Shown one piece after another: positions 17,768-26,103 of a stretch of 35,744 bases of DNA. Source of the stretch: Perlabentimonas gracilis. Lineage in GTDB: Bacteria; Bacteroidota; Bacteroidia; Bacteroidales; Tenuifilaceae. The DNA is taken from contig NZ_JAANIG010000041.1 of the NCBI RefSeq assembly GCF_011174675.1, forward strand, positions 1-35,744, read 5' to 3'. The translations under genes were made by a program, and so were the position numbers. The notes beneath the pieces were generated by a model that was not told the origin of the DNA, searched no databases, and was given only the letters and a program-made list of their open reading frames with translations. Positions within the stretch are counted from its first letter, which is position 1. Every line of letters begins with the position of its first letter.

Positions 17768-17790
17768 GGTAGAACTTATCGTCTACCCTA
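17765..17790 (-). terminator. Terminator of lolA, overlapping the thioesterase stop
   Basis: A 9-bp stem (17765-17773 with 17782-17790, tagggtaga) has an 8-nt loop. On the minus strand it is followed by TTCTTTTTG, so it mainly terminates the ftsK-lolA transcript. It starts within the TAG of the convergent gene. Confidence 0.7.
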
Positions 17791-17818
17791 AATATCAACA
17801 GAAAAACTCTAGCGTCGG

Positions 17819-18469
17819 TTACCTTAAATCCACCACCTCAATTCCCCGATGTTTTTGAGGATCGAAAACAAAGCTCTCATCCTTAACATTGGTGTTGGGC
17901 TTAAACTTGCTTACCTCAATTATGTAGTTTATCCCATCCTTGCCCTGATACTTAATTGATATGGGGTCGAGATTTTGCTTCTTAAAAATGATCTTTATAA
18001 GCGAGTATGGCTCCGACAGATCCTCGGGATAAAGATCAACCTCGTAAAGGGCAACCCCTTTTTCAACCTTTTCGCCAATAAAACGCGACTTAAAATCTTG
18101 CTCGTAATCTCTGAAAATTTGTGTTGGGTCATCTAGAAATCCTCCATCGAGCGAGGTGGGAACTGAGATTGTAACCTCATTGGCATCGGGGATAAACTGC
18201 CACTTGGTGGAACCATCGTAGTAAACCTCCATACCCATTAGATCGAGAAAATACTTATTCCCCTTAAAAGTTAGCGTGCCACTGTGAGTATCGGAAAACC
18301 CCTCCTGTAAATTTTCAAGGGTAAATGAAAAGTCGGCCTCAATGGTTTTATAGGTCTGCATCTTTTCGGAAAAAGATTTAATAAGATCTTTACCTAGCGG
18401 TGCCGACTGCCCCATTGCCAAAATACTTGCCCCAATTAGGGCTCCAACTGTTAAAAAAAATCGCCTCAT
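17819..18469 (-). CDS. lolA: Outer-membrane lipoprotein carrier protein LolA
   Basis: A 216-residue periplasmic protein with signal peptide (MRRFFLTVGALIGASILAMGQ). The mature part matches LolA-like proteins of Bacteroidota: MQTYKTIEADFSFTLEN, SGTLTFKGNKYFLDLMGMEVYYDGSTKWQF, and the C-terminal DESFVFDPQKHRGIEVVDLR. It would accept lipoproteins from LolCDE and carry them across the periplasm. It starts 15 nt after ftsK on the same strand; the ftsK-lolA order is also seen in other bacteria, supporting the assignment. Confidence 0.9.
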   Translation of the reverse strand: MRRFFLTVGALIGASILAMGQSAPLGKDLIKSFSEKMQTYKTIEADFSFTLENLQEGFSDTHSGTLTFKGNKYFLDLMGMEVYYDGSTKWQFIPDANEVTISVPTSLDGGFLDDPTQIFRDYEQDFKSRFIGEKVEKGVALYEVDLYPEDLSEPYSLIKIIFKKQNLDPISIKYQGKDGINYIIEVSKFKPNTNVKDESFVFDPQKHRGIEVVDLR

Positions 18470-18484
18470 CTATGTAAATTGAAA

Positions 18485-20920
18485 TTAGTAATTACTTTCG
18501 TTCGTCTTGGGCTCGTTAAGGCCTTTGAAGATATGTTCAAGCGACATTTCATCCTGAATTAAAACCTGTCGTGCCTTGCTTCCCTCAAATGGGCCAACGA
18601 TACCTGCAGCCTCTAGCTGATCAATAATCCTGCCAGCCCTGTTGTAACCAATGGAAAATTTTCGCTGGATCAGCGAGGTTGACCCCTGCTGATTGGCAAC
18701 TATCACGCGCGCAGCATCTTCGAATAGGTCGTCGCGTTTGGTTAAATCAACTTCTAAACTTTCTTCTGCTGAATCGCCGCTGTACTCCGGAAGCATAAAT
18801 GCGGATGCATAGCCTTTCTGATTGCCAATAAAATCGGTAACACGCTCCACCTCGGGGGTATCAACAAATGCGCATTGTATCCTAATCATCTCGTTGCCTG
18901 TTGACAGAAGCATATCGCCCTTACCAATAAGCTGGTTTGCACCGGGCGAATCGAGAATAGTGCGCGAATCGATCATTGAGGTTACCCTAAAGGCGACACG
19001 TGCAGGGAAGTTGGCCTTAATAACCCCTGTAATAATATTTGTTGTGGGGCGCTGCGTAGCTATAATTAGGTGAATACCAACCGCACGGGCCAGCTGTGCT
19101 AGGCGCTGAATTGGCCCCTCAATCTCGCGGCCAGCCGTCATAATCAGGTCGGCAAACTCATCTATTATCACCACGATGTAGGGTAAGTACTTATGCCCTT
19201 TGTTGGGATTTAACCGCCTGGCAACGAACTTCTCATTGTATTCTTTCACCGTGCGTACATGTGCTGCCTTAAGCAGGTCGTACCGAGAATCCATCTCAAT
19301 GCACAGCGAGTTTAGGGTATTAATAACCTTCTGCGTATCGGTAATAATAGCCTCATCGGTATCGGGTAGCTTGGCAAGGAAGTGTCGTTCGAGCTTATTA
19401 TAAAGGGTTAGCTCCACCTTTTTGGGATCTACAAGCACAAACTTAAGCTGCGCTGGGTGCTTTTTGTAAAGCAGCGAGGTGATGATGGCATTTAGCCCCA
19501 CCGACTTACCCTGACCAGTTGCTCCGGCTACCAGCAGGTGGGGCATTTTGGTGAGATCGACCACAAAGGTCTCGTTGGATATGGTTTTGCCCAGGGCAAT
19601 GGCCAAATCGAACTTGTTCTCCTGAAACTTGGCCGAACGGAGTATGGAGTACATCGAAACCACTTCGGGGCGCTGGTTTGGCACCTCAATACCAATGGTT
19701 CCCCTACCGGGGATAGGAGCAATAATTCTAATTCCCAATGCGGCAAGGCTCAATGCTATATCGTCCTCAAGGTTCTTAATCTTACTAATACGTACCCCGG
19801 GGGCAGGAACTATCTCATAAAGGGTTACTGTTGGCCCCACGGTGGCTAGAATTCGGGCTATTTGAATGTTGTAGTTCCCAAGGGTTTCAACAATCTTATT
19901 CTTGTTGTTTAGCAGCTCCTCGTCCGACACAGGAGCCTGCCTATTCTTGTAATCCTCGAGCAGCTCAAGGGGTGGTCGCTGGTACGAAGAGAGATCGAGC
20001 GTTGGGTCGTAAAAATCTTGTTCTTCTACCTGACCTATGGCCCCCTCCTCCTCGGTAATACGCTGCACTTCAATCTCCACATCGTTAGTGTCCGACTCGA
20101 GCTTGGTGGTCTCTGTATGAACCTTGGGTTTCTCTTCGGGGGTGTTTGGTACTATATCAATATTGGGTTCGATTTCGGGTTTTATTTCGTGCCCAGTATC
20201 TAGTGTAACTACCGGCTGCTTCTCCTTCTCAGGTTCTTCAACCTCAAATGAATCGAAAGTTTTATACATTGAACTCTCATCGGCCTGCACTGGTTTTGGC
20301 ATTGCTTTGAGCACATCTATTACCTGACGTGCTGTTCTCTTTGCAAACAAAACGAACTTATCGCTTACAAAAAATAGGTACGATACAACGAGCACTAACA
20401 ATAGAAAAGCCGTTCCAGTTTTACCAATAAATGCGTTGAGCCATTGCGTGATGAACAACCCATGGGCACCACCCAAACCACTACCTAAGTATCCCCCTGC
20501 ATTTTCGAAAAGAAACCCCAGCACCAGCGATAGGATAAGCATACCCACTAAACCACGGAAAAAGGTTTTGCGCAAAGGGAGGAGCCGAATCTTGAGTAGC
20601 CTAAAGCCTCCCAAGCCAACAAGAAATGGGATTGTGAAAGATGCCAAGCCGAACCAGCGGTTGAGGAACTGCGAGGCAAAAGATGCGCCAACCTTTCCGG
20701 CCCAATTCTCGACCCTAACTGAGGTGCTGGAGAAAATTGACTGCCACTCAAAGCTCTGGTCGACCTGCCATTTAAACAGATACGATACAAATGCGATGAT
20801 TAGATACAACGCGAACAGAATGGTGAAAAAGCCTAATGTGAACCTAATCCTCTCGTCGCTTAAGAGATTGCCTTTCTTCTTAACGCCGCTATTCGAGTTA
20901 TTACCATTCTTCTTTGCCAT
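18485..20920 (-). CDS. ftsK: DNA translocase FtsK
   Basis: An 811-residue FtsK/SpoIIIE-type protein. Four or five membrane helices fill about residues 25-190, followed by an acidic linker (about 205-330) shorter than in E. coli. The motor domain has Walker A GATGQGKS (466-473) and Walker B VVIIDEF with Asp587. A C-terminal winged-helix gamma domain (RKFSIGYNRAGRIIDQLEAAGIVGPFEGSKARQV) would read polar chromosome sequences such as KOPS. It pumps DNA at the septum and activates XerCD dimer resolution. It is upstream of lolA in a two-gene unit. Confidence 0.96.
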   Translation of the reverse strand: MAKKNGNNSNSGVKKKGNLLSDERIRFTLGFFTILFALYLIIAFVSYLFKWQVDQSFEWQSIFSSTSVRVENWAGKVGASFASQFLNRWFGLASFTIPFLVGLGGFRLLKIRLLPLRKTFFRGLVGMLILSLVLGFLFENAGGYLGSGLGGAHGLFITQWLNAFIGKTGTAFLLLVLVVSYLFFVSDKFVLFAKRTARQVIDVLKAMPKPVQADESSMYKTFDSFEVEEPEKEKQPVVTLDTGHEIKPEIEPNIDIVPNTPEEKPKVHTETTKLESDTNDVEIEVQRITEEEGAIGQVEEQDFYDPTLDLSSYQRPPLELLEDYKNRQAPVSDEELLNNKNKIVETLGNYNIQIARILATVGPTVTLYEIVPAPGVRISKIKNLEDDIALSLAALGIRIIAPIPGRGTIGIEVPNQRPEVVSMYSILRSAKFQENKFDLAIALGKTISNETFVVDLTKMPHLLVAGATGQGKSVGLNAIITSLLYKKHPAQLKFVLVDPKKVELTLYNKLERHFLAKLPDTDEAIITDTQKVINTLNSLCIEMDSRYDLLKAAHVRTVKEYNEKFVARRLNPNKGHKYLPYIVVIIDEFADLIMTAGREIEGPIQRLAQLARAVGIHLIIATQRPTTNIITGVIKANFPARVAFRVTSMIDSRTILDSPGANQLIGKGDMLLSTGNEMIRIQCAFVDTPEVERVTDFIGNQKGYASAFMLPEYSGDSAEESLEVDLTKRDDLFEDAARVIVANQQGSTSLIQRKFSIGYNRAGRIIDQLEAAGIVGPFEGSKARQVLIQDEMSLEHIFKGLNEPKTNESNY

Positions 20921-20946
20921 ACTTTGCTTAGTGTGTATATTACGAA

Positions 20947-20971
20947 AATTCCCTCACAAAGTAAGGGAATT
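20947..20971 (-). terminator. Terminator of the lipoprotein gene upstream of ftsK
   Basis: An 8-bp stem aattccct/agggaatt (20947-20954 with 20964-20971) has a 9-nt loop and is followed on the minus strand by TTCG, with Ts continuing the stem. It lies between the lipoprotein stop (21004) and the ftsK start, and separates the two transcripts. Confidence 0.6.
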
Positions 20972-21003
20972 ATTCTGATTCTACGAAAACAGAAGCCGTG
21001 TAT

Positions 21004-21735
21004 CTACCTAAGTAATTCAACCACATCTTTCACCACTTCTAAGCCAACCTGTTCATATTCGAGAGGAATTATAAATTCATCGTCAGATACTTTTGCTTGC
21101 TTTACTGCAGATGCTTTGATATTCATTTTTTGACCAAACATTATGGAGGTAAACTTAAGCATTACGCCATCGATAACCTCAAACGGAGTGTTTGCATTTG
21201 GGTTGGCAATATCAATTTCCTGTGTGTAGTAAATGTTAAAAGCATTATGCAGCGTATCGTCAAAAGTAGCCACGGCCACATTGCACTGATACCCTAGGTA
21301 CTCCTCTACCCTATCGGTTTTTTCGATGGTAAACTTTGGCATATCTTGGTAGGCAAAGGGGTAACTATTCTCCTGCAAGGGCTCTTGATAGTACAACTTT
21401 TTGTTAAGCAATTTAATTAGCATGTAGGCCCTCTCCTGCTGCTTGTTTTGAATAAATGCAAAAGAGAACGCACCCGACAATCCCTCTATCTTATTGATTG
21501 TATTGTTATCCTTAAACTTGATTACCATCTTGCTTGGCCTCATGCTAGGGTTGAACCTTGGGGCAACCATCGAATCGTCGTACTCAATGGCATACTCAAT
21601 GTACCCTTCGCAAAAATGCTTTTTAACCACCGAGTCGGAGCATGATTCCAAGCCAAACAAAACACCAATAGCTAACGGCAACAAAAGTATGCCTGAGTAA
21701 CTAAAGATGTTTAAGGGGTTATTTTTAAGACTCAT
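21004..21735 (-). CDS. Lipoprotein, GLPGLI/DUF4412-like
   Basis: From ATG 21735 the protein has 243 residues with a hydrophobic signal (GILLLPLAIGVLFG) and a lipobox-like LESC at Cys31. An upstream ATG at 21768 would add 11 polar residues before the signal and is less likely. The mature part is beta-rich. It includes MVIKFKDNNTINKIEG, a strand pair KLYYQEP, and TDRVEEYLGYQCNVAVATF, which recalls the GyxC segment of the DUF4412/GLPGLI families of Bacteroidota envelope proteins. No function is known. It is separated from ftsK by a terminator and is divergent from the radical SAM gene. Confidence 0.65.
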   Translation of the reverse strand: MSLKNNPLNIFSYSGILLLPLAIGVLFGLESCSDSVVKKHFCEGYIEYAIEYDDSMVAPRFNPSMRPSKMVIKFKDNNTINKIEGLSGAFSFAFIQNKQQERAYMLIKLLNKKLYYQEPLQENSYPFAYQDMPKFTIEKTDRVEEYLGYQCNVAVATFDDTLHNAFNIYYTQEIDIANPNANTPFEVIDGVMLKFTSIMFGQKMNIKASAVKQAKVSDDEFIIPLEYEQVGLEVVKDVVELLR

Positions 21736-21890
21736 AAATTTACTTGAAATGGACTCTAAATATAACACTTCAAAAAATAAATATATAATTTTTTTGGCTT
21801 TTCAGTCAAAAAAATGCCGAACTACCATTGGCGATGGCAGGGCGAAAGATTATCAAACCTATTATAGTTCCAAGGCCAAGGAAATATGGC

Positions 21891-21898
21891 TACATTTG
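21891..21898 (+). promoter_or_regulatory. -7 element TACATTTG for the radical SAM gene
   Basis: TACATTTG is an exact TAnnTTTG match 17 nt before the ATG at 21916. It lies inside the upstream in-frame extension that begins at ATG 21886, which therefore is probably not translated. No convincing -33 TTG was found. Confidence 0.65.
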
Positions 21899-21915
21899 CA
21901 GCAAAAGAATTATTT

Positions 21916-22857
21916 ATGTACAAATGGGGCGATAATCGCCGTTTTAATAGCTACGCTGGTTACATTAAGCGAAAGTTTGGGGGTAGGGTTCAGAAGCTTA
22001 CCCTCGATGCTGGGTTTACGTGTCCAAACCGCGATGGAACCATAAGCATTGGCGGGTGTGCTTACTGTAATAACGACTCGTTTAATCCCAACTACTGTAC
22101 CCCGAACAAATCGATAACCCAACAGCTAAGCGAAGGGATTGACTTTCATAATTTTCGCTACAGAAGAGTAGAGAAATACCTTGCTTACTTTCAAGCATTT
22201 TCCAACACATATGCGCCTCTACCCAGGCTCAAAGAGCTTTATGGAGAGGCTTTATCGCATCCTAAGGTGAATGGACTAGTAGTGGGAACTCGTCCCGACT
22301 GTATTGATGAGGAGAAGCTCGATTACCTTGCTGAGCTAGCAAAGGAGTACTACGTATCGGTTGAGTATGGGGTTGAGTCGTGCTACAATAGAACCCTTAA
22401 GCGCATAAACAGAGGACATGATTTTGAAAAATCGGTTTGGGCCATTGAGCAAACCGCTAGACGTGGGTTAAATGTGGGAGCACATTTCATCATAGGATTG
22501 CCCGGCGAAAGCAGAGCCGACCTTGTAAGTCAAACCGAAATAGTGAGCCAGCTCCCCCTAACCACCATAAAGTTTCACCAGCTGCAAATAGTACGAAATA
22601 CATCGTTTGCATTGGAGTATGAGAAGACACCCGAAGCATTCAACTTTTTTGGTATTGATGAGTACCTTGAGCTGATGGTTGAAATTGTTGAGCGACTTAC
22701 CCCTTCGATTGTTATTGAGCGTTTTACTGGCGAAGCCTCGCCCAGAACCCTTATTGCTCCCATTTGGGGTAAATACCGATCCGATCAGCTGCTGCAGAAA
22801 TTTGAAAATCTGCTTGAACAAAAGGATACTTGGCAAGGGAAGTTTTTTAGTTCATAG
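21916..22857 (+). CDS. YhcC/TIGR01212-type radical SAM protein
   Basis: From ATG 21916 (MYKWGDNRRFNSYAGYIKRKFG) the protein has 313 residues. The cluster-binding cysteines are Cys36, Cys48 and Cys51 in the segment FTCPNRDGTISIGGCAYCN, the wide CX11CX2C spacing typical of the YhcC family. Further family blocks are KYLAYFQAFSNTYAP, GLVVGTRPDCI, VEYGVES and HFIIGLPGE. The reaction of this family has not been established to my knowledge. The start is chosen because a perfect -7 promoter element overlaps the longer alternative. The 3' end (FFSS then stop) runs into an 18-bp tandem repeat that supplies the stop codon. Confidence 0.9.
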   Translation: MYKWGDNRRFNSYAGYIKRKFGGRVQKLTLDAGFTCPNRDGTISIGGCAYCNNDSFNPNYCTPNKSITQQLSEGIDFHNFRYRRVEKYLAYFQAFSNTYAPLPRLKELYGEALSHPKVNGLVVGTRPDCIDEEKLDYLAELAKEYYVSVEYGVESCYNRTLKRINRGHDFEKSVWAIEQTARRGLNVGAHFIIGLPGESRADLVSQTEIVSQLPLTTIKFHQLQIVRNTSFALEYEKTPEAFNFFGIDEYLELMVEIVERLTPSIVIERFTGEASPRTLIAPIWGKYRSDQLLQKFENLLEQKDTWQGKFFSS

Positions 22858-22896
22858 AGTGCCTAGAGTTCATAGAGTGCCTAGAATTCATAGAGT
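22851..22896. repeat. 18-bp tandem repeat at the 3' end of the radical SAM gene
   Basis: The unit ttcatagagtgcctagag occurs at 22851-22868, again at 22869-22886 (one change) and in part at 22887-22896. It begins inside the last codons of the upstream gene. A related unit, ttcataaagtgactagag, occurs near 29010-29027 after the AddB-like gene. Confidence 0.75.
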
Positions 22897-23032
22897 TGAA
22901 AGTTTAGAGTTGTGTAATGCCATTTATCAGTCAACCAATCTTTCAATCAACCGATTTTTCAATCAGTCAACCAATCCTCGTCATTAGGGCACAAAACGCC
23001 CTTCTTACGAGGCAATCAACCTGCCTGCCTTT

Positions 23033-23328
23033 GGCCATAGCCGTCAAGTTAAGATCAATTTCAATTTATCTAAAGTCGTTAATGTCCTTATTCACACCCT
23101 CGTAGATGGTGCATAGCGATAGGATATAGATTACAAAGCCTTAAAGCACCCCGTGGGGGTGCAATATATATATCCGCAACCCTTATTGCGCATCTACGAA
23201 GCGCTAATTTATTTGAATTAATTTTTTCAATCGCTATGTGCCCTCTACGAGGGCTATTGTATTCATATTCTGCTCAATCCTATAGAAATATTTGTTTCTT
23301 TTGTATTCTTAGCTTGACGGCTATGGCC
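23033..23328. mobile_element. Nested inverted-repeat element, possible MITE
   Basis: The outer arms ggccatagccgtcaag (23033-23048) and its exact reverse complement (23313-23328) bound 296 bp without a gene. Beyond the 16-bp core the left arm continues with ttaag and the right arm, read inward, with ctaagaa. The same core followed by ttaagaacacaa occurs at 34358, upstream of the IS4-type transposase, so these may be related element ends. A second inverted pair lies inside (23097-23253). Autonomy and target duplication cannot be shown. Confidence 0.55.
23097..23253. repeat. Inner 157-bp inverted-repeat unit
   Basis: The 24-nt arms 23097-23120 and 23230-23253 (ccctcgtaga, then gcatagcgat) are complementary apart from about three positions. 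The interior carries a GC-rich hairpin gcaccccgtgggggtgc (23147-23163) and AT-rich sequence. It looks like a short non-coding repeat inserted in, or forming the core of, the larger element. Confidence 0.6.
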
Positions 23329-23448
23329 TTTAGCAGCCTGCCTGCCAAGCAGGATCATTCAACCTGCTCTCGGGATGCGAAGCATAACGAGACAGGCAGG
23401 ATCGTTCAATCTGCCCCAGTATTTCATAAGTCCTAGACTACAACTGGC

Positions 23449-25881
23449 TTACTCGTACTTAATTATATCCACCGGATTCTGAAGGCTAGCACGATAGGTT
23501 TGGATAAAAACGGTTAGTAGCGCTGCACTCCAACCGACAAAAGCCGCCACAGCAAAAACCCATAGCTCTATACCCTGTCGGTATGGGAAATTATTGAGCC
23601 ACTCGCGGATTATGAAGTAGGCTATTGGCATGGCAACTAAGCACGAGACAATTACCAAGCGGCTAAATTCTTTAGATATAAGTAATATAATTTGAACTGA
23701 GCGTGCACCCATCGTTTTACGAATGCCAATCTCTTTCATCCTTTGCTCCACAGTAAAAGCCGATAGGCCAAGTAGGCCAAGGCAAGCCACAAAAATTGCC
23801 AATCCTGTAAATATTAAAAGAATTACCTGCAAACGCCTTTCGGTAAGGTGGAGCCTATCGAAATTTTGTGACACAAACGAGCTGGCGAAAATTTGGTTTG
23901 GAAAATGTTTTTGCCAAACCTCTCGAATTTTCTCTTTTGCCATTTCAATAGCATTATCATCAACCCTAATGGTAATGTGGTTGTGCCCAATAAGAGATGA
24001 ACTAATAACCATTGGTTTGATTATCTCGGTAAGGGGCTGGAAATGAAAATCCTCAACAACCCCAACTATTGGCCCCCAATTTCGTGTTTCGCGATTTTGT
24101 CCTGCTAGTAAACCTACCTCTTGCCCCAAGGCATCGAACTCCGACTCAAACCCAAACATTTTGCGAGCCGCATCATTAATAATGTAATACACTGAGGTAT
24201 CTCCAATCATTTCGGGGGTGAAATTTGCCCCAGCCTTTAATGGGATTTGGAAGGTGGGGACAAACTCATGATCGGCTCTATTAATAACCGGAAAGAATGG
24301 GTCGGGGTTACCCCTTAGCATATGCGGATTATCGGAAAAGCCACGGGTTGCTGGTACGGTCATAGAACGGGACACACCCTGAACCTCAGGAATTGCTAGT
24401 AAATCATCCTTAAATGCGTTATAAAGTCCATAATTTGCCCTGTTATCAATACTAATGTCAATCAATCCAACCCTATTGTAACCCAAATCCTTACTGTTGA
24501 TGTACTGCAAATGACGATATACCGAGATGGAGCAAATAATTAGGCCTATGGATATGGCAAATTGCCCAACCACCAACGCCTTGCGAAAAAACTGGCTCCC
24601 ATTTGCACTTTTGTTTCCCTTAAGCACCTCAATGGGTTTGTATTTCGACAGAAAGAATGCAGGATAAGCACCCGCGAAAAAGGCCAATATAAGCCATGCA
24701 GCAATTGTCAGCAGCGGGTTCCAATCCATAGCAAGTAGTTTGAGCGATATATCTTTATCGGTAAAAACAGAGAAGGCAGGCAGTGTAAATTCTACAATAA
24801 TCAGGGCAAGTACCAACGCTAAAAAGCTGAACAGAGCCGACTCGCTTAAGAACTGCCTAACCAGCTGTGCTTTGGTTGCTCCCGATGTTTTTCGAACCCC
24901 AACCTCAAGCGCTCGGCGCGATGCCCTGGCTGTAGAAAGATTCATAAAGTTGATTCCTGCAATTACCAGCAGAAGAATAGCCACCAAGGTAAAAACTAAA
25001 ACTGATGTTTTGCTGCCGGGTGTTACCATCTCCCAAACCCTATCGGCATGCAAATGGATGTCAGTTACTGGTCTAATGACAAGCAGCATAAAATCACGTG
25101 GGTTATCAAAATTTAAAAATTGCTTGATATCTGGTCCAAAATATTTATCAACCACGTTCTGTAGCTCGTTTTCAAACGATGATACGTCCGTATTCTTAGC
25201 TAACACTATGTACGTGTAAAGATTGCTAGCCATCCAACTGGTCATCATCATTTCATGCCTAATGCTGTATAGCGACTGAAATGAACCTATTAAATCGGCT
25301 TGAATATGGCTATTATGTGGGAAATCCTTGAAAATGGCTGTAATTTTATAAGGCTGAATCTGCCCATTATAATTTACATTAAGGGAACGACCAACACCAG
25401 ATACCTCACCAAAATACTTCTTTGCATAACTTTCAGATATGGCCAGAGAAAAGGGATCTTTTAAGCATTCTGCCACATCACCCTCAATAACCGGAAAACT
25501 GAAAAAGGAAAAAAAACTACTATCGGCATAAATTAACGCTTCCTTATTAAGGGTTTTATTCAAATCTTCAACCATGATATTATCACCAGCAATGCGCACA
25601 AAACCCTCAACACTCGGGTAATCGTTTAGTAGCTGGGGACCAAGCGGTGGCGAAGTTATGGAAACCATCATCCTGTCGCCCTCAAGCTCCATATCACGTT
25701 CAAGCCTATACATTCGGTCGGCATTGGCATGAAACTTATCGTAACTCAGCTCATCATAAACCCACAGGTAGATAATAATTGATGCAGCAAGGCCAATGGC
25801 CAATCCAATAATGTTGATTAGCGAGAAAAGGGAATTCTTTTTCAATACGCGAATTGCAGTAAGTAGATAATTTCGTAGCAT
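23449..25881 (-). CDS. FtsX-type ABC transporter permease
   Basis: An 810-residue MacB/FtsX-like permease with two FtsX cores. An N-terminal helix (IINIIGLAIGLAASIIIYLWV region) is followed by a large periplasmic MacB-PCD domain (about 45-280). Three helices follow (VLVFTLVAILLLVIAGINFMNL onward), then a second N-terminal-type helix near 430, a second periplasmic domain, and three C-terminal helices. It has the conserved RALEVGVRKTSGA and MKEIGIRKTMGA coupling segments. Such Bacteroidota permeases work with a MacB-like ATPase in mechanotransmission or efflux across the envelope; no ATPase gene is adjacent here. A TATCTTTAG sequence upstream may be its -7 element. Confidence 0.92.
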   Translation of the reverse strand: MLRNYLLTAIRVLKKNSLFSLINIIGLAIGLAASIIIYLWVYDELSYDKFHANADRMYRLERDMELEGDRMMVSITSPPLGPQLLNDYPSVEGFVRIAGDNIMVEDLNKTLNKEALIYADSSFFSFFSFPVIEGDVAECLKDPFSLAISESYAKKYFGEVSGVGRSLNVNYNGQIQPYKITAIFKDFPHNSHIQADLIGSFQSLYSIRHEMMMTSWMASNLYTYIVLAKNTDVSSFENELQNVVDKYFGPDIKQFLNFDNPRDFMLLVIRPVTDIHLHADRVWEMVTPGSKTSVLVFTLVAILLLVIAGINFMNLSTARASRRALEVGVRKTSGATKAQLVRQFLSESALFSFLALVLALIIVEFTLPAFSVFTDKDISLKLLAMDWNPLLTIAAWLILAFFAGAYPAFFLSKYKPIEVLKGNKSANGSQFFRKALVVGQFAISIGLIICSISVYRHLQYINSKDLGYNRVGLIDISIDNRANYGLYNAFKDDLLAIPEVQGVSRSMTVPATRGFSDNPHMLRGNPDPFFPVINRADHEFVPTFQIPLKAGANFTPEMIGDTSVYYIINDAARKMFGFESEFDALGQEVGLLAGQNRETRNWGPIVGVVEDFHFQPLTEIIKPMVISSSLIGHNHITIRVDDNAIEMAKEKIREVWQKHFPNQIFASSFVSQNFDRLHLTERRLQVILLIFTGLAIFVACLGLLGLSAFTVEQRMKEIGIRKTMGARSVQIILLISKEFSRLVIVSCLVAMPIAYFIIREWLNNFPYRQGIELWVFAVAAFVGWSAALLTVFIQTYRASLQNPVDIIKYE

Positions 25882-26058
25882 AATAATTTGGTTTTTCTTG
25901 ATTTTTCAACTTCCATACCATACCGCACATCACATTAACTGACAGGTAAATAGATGAACAACTAAAGATATATACCGTACGCATTCGAAACAGATCCGTT
26001 CGGAAACGAACAGTATGTATGGTTATGAAATCTTCTCCAATTGCTAAGAAAATCATTT

Positions 26059-26066
26059 TATCTTTG
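26059..26066 (+). promoter_or_regulatory. -7 element TATCTTTG for the AddB-like gene
   Basis: An exact TAnnTTTG match 37 nt before the ATG at 26104. The nearest TTG (26041) is 15 nt upstream, slightly close for a -33 element. Confidence 0.65.
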
Positions 26067-26103
26067 TAATAAAAGTAATCGTTACACAAACAGCTGGTAG
26101 CAA

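Larger units (their letters stand above)
22897..23448. repeat. Repeat-rich spacer before the ABC permease stop
   Basis: No gene is supported. The spacer holds cttcaatcaacc-type short direct repeats (about 22920-22980), the nested inverted-repeat element at 23033-23328, and two near-identical units containing gcaggatcattcaacctgc and gcaggatcgttcaatctgc (about 23352-23414) separated by a ctcgggatgcgaagcataa module. That module recurs inverted, with one change, near 29268-29286. Confidence 0.75.

Noticed and set aside
19538-19849. 103-codon plus-strand frame
   Set aside because: It lies entirely antisense to the FtsK motor domain and has no recognisable protein features.
22858-23448. CRISPR array
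   Set aside because: The repeats are short, adjacent and degenerate, with no regular unique spacers and no cas genes.
25998-26011. gttcg/cgaac palindrome as an operator for the ABC permease
   Set aside because: The 5-bp arms are too short to support an operator and no regulator gene is near.
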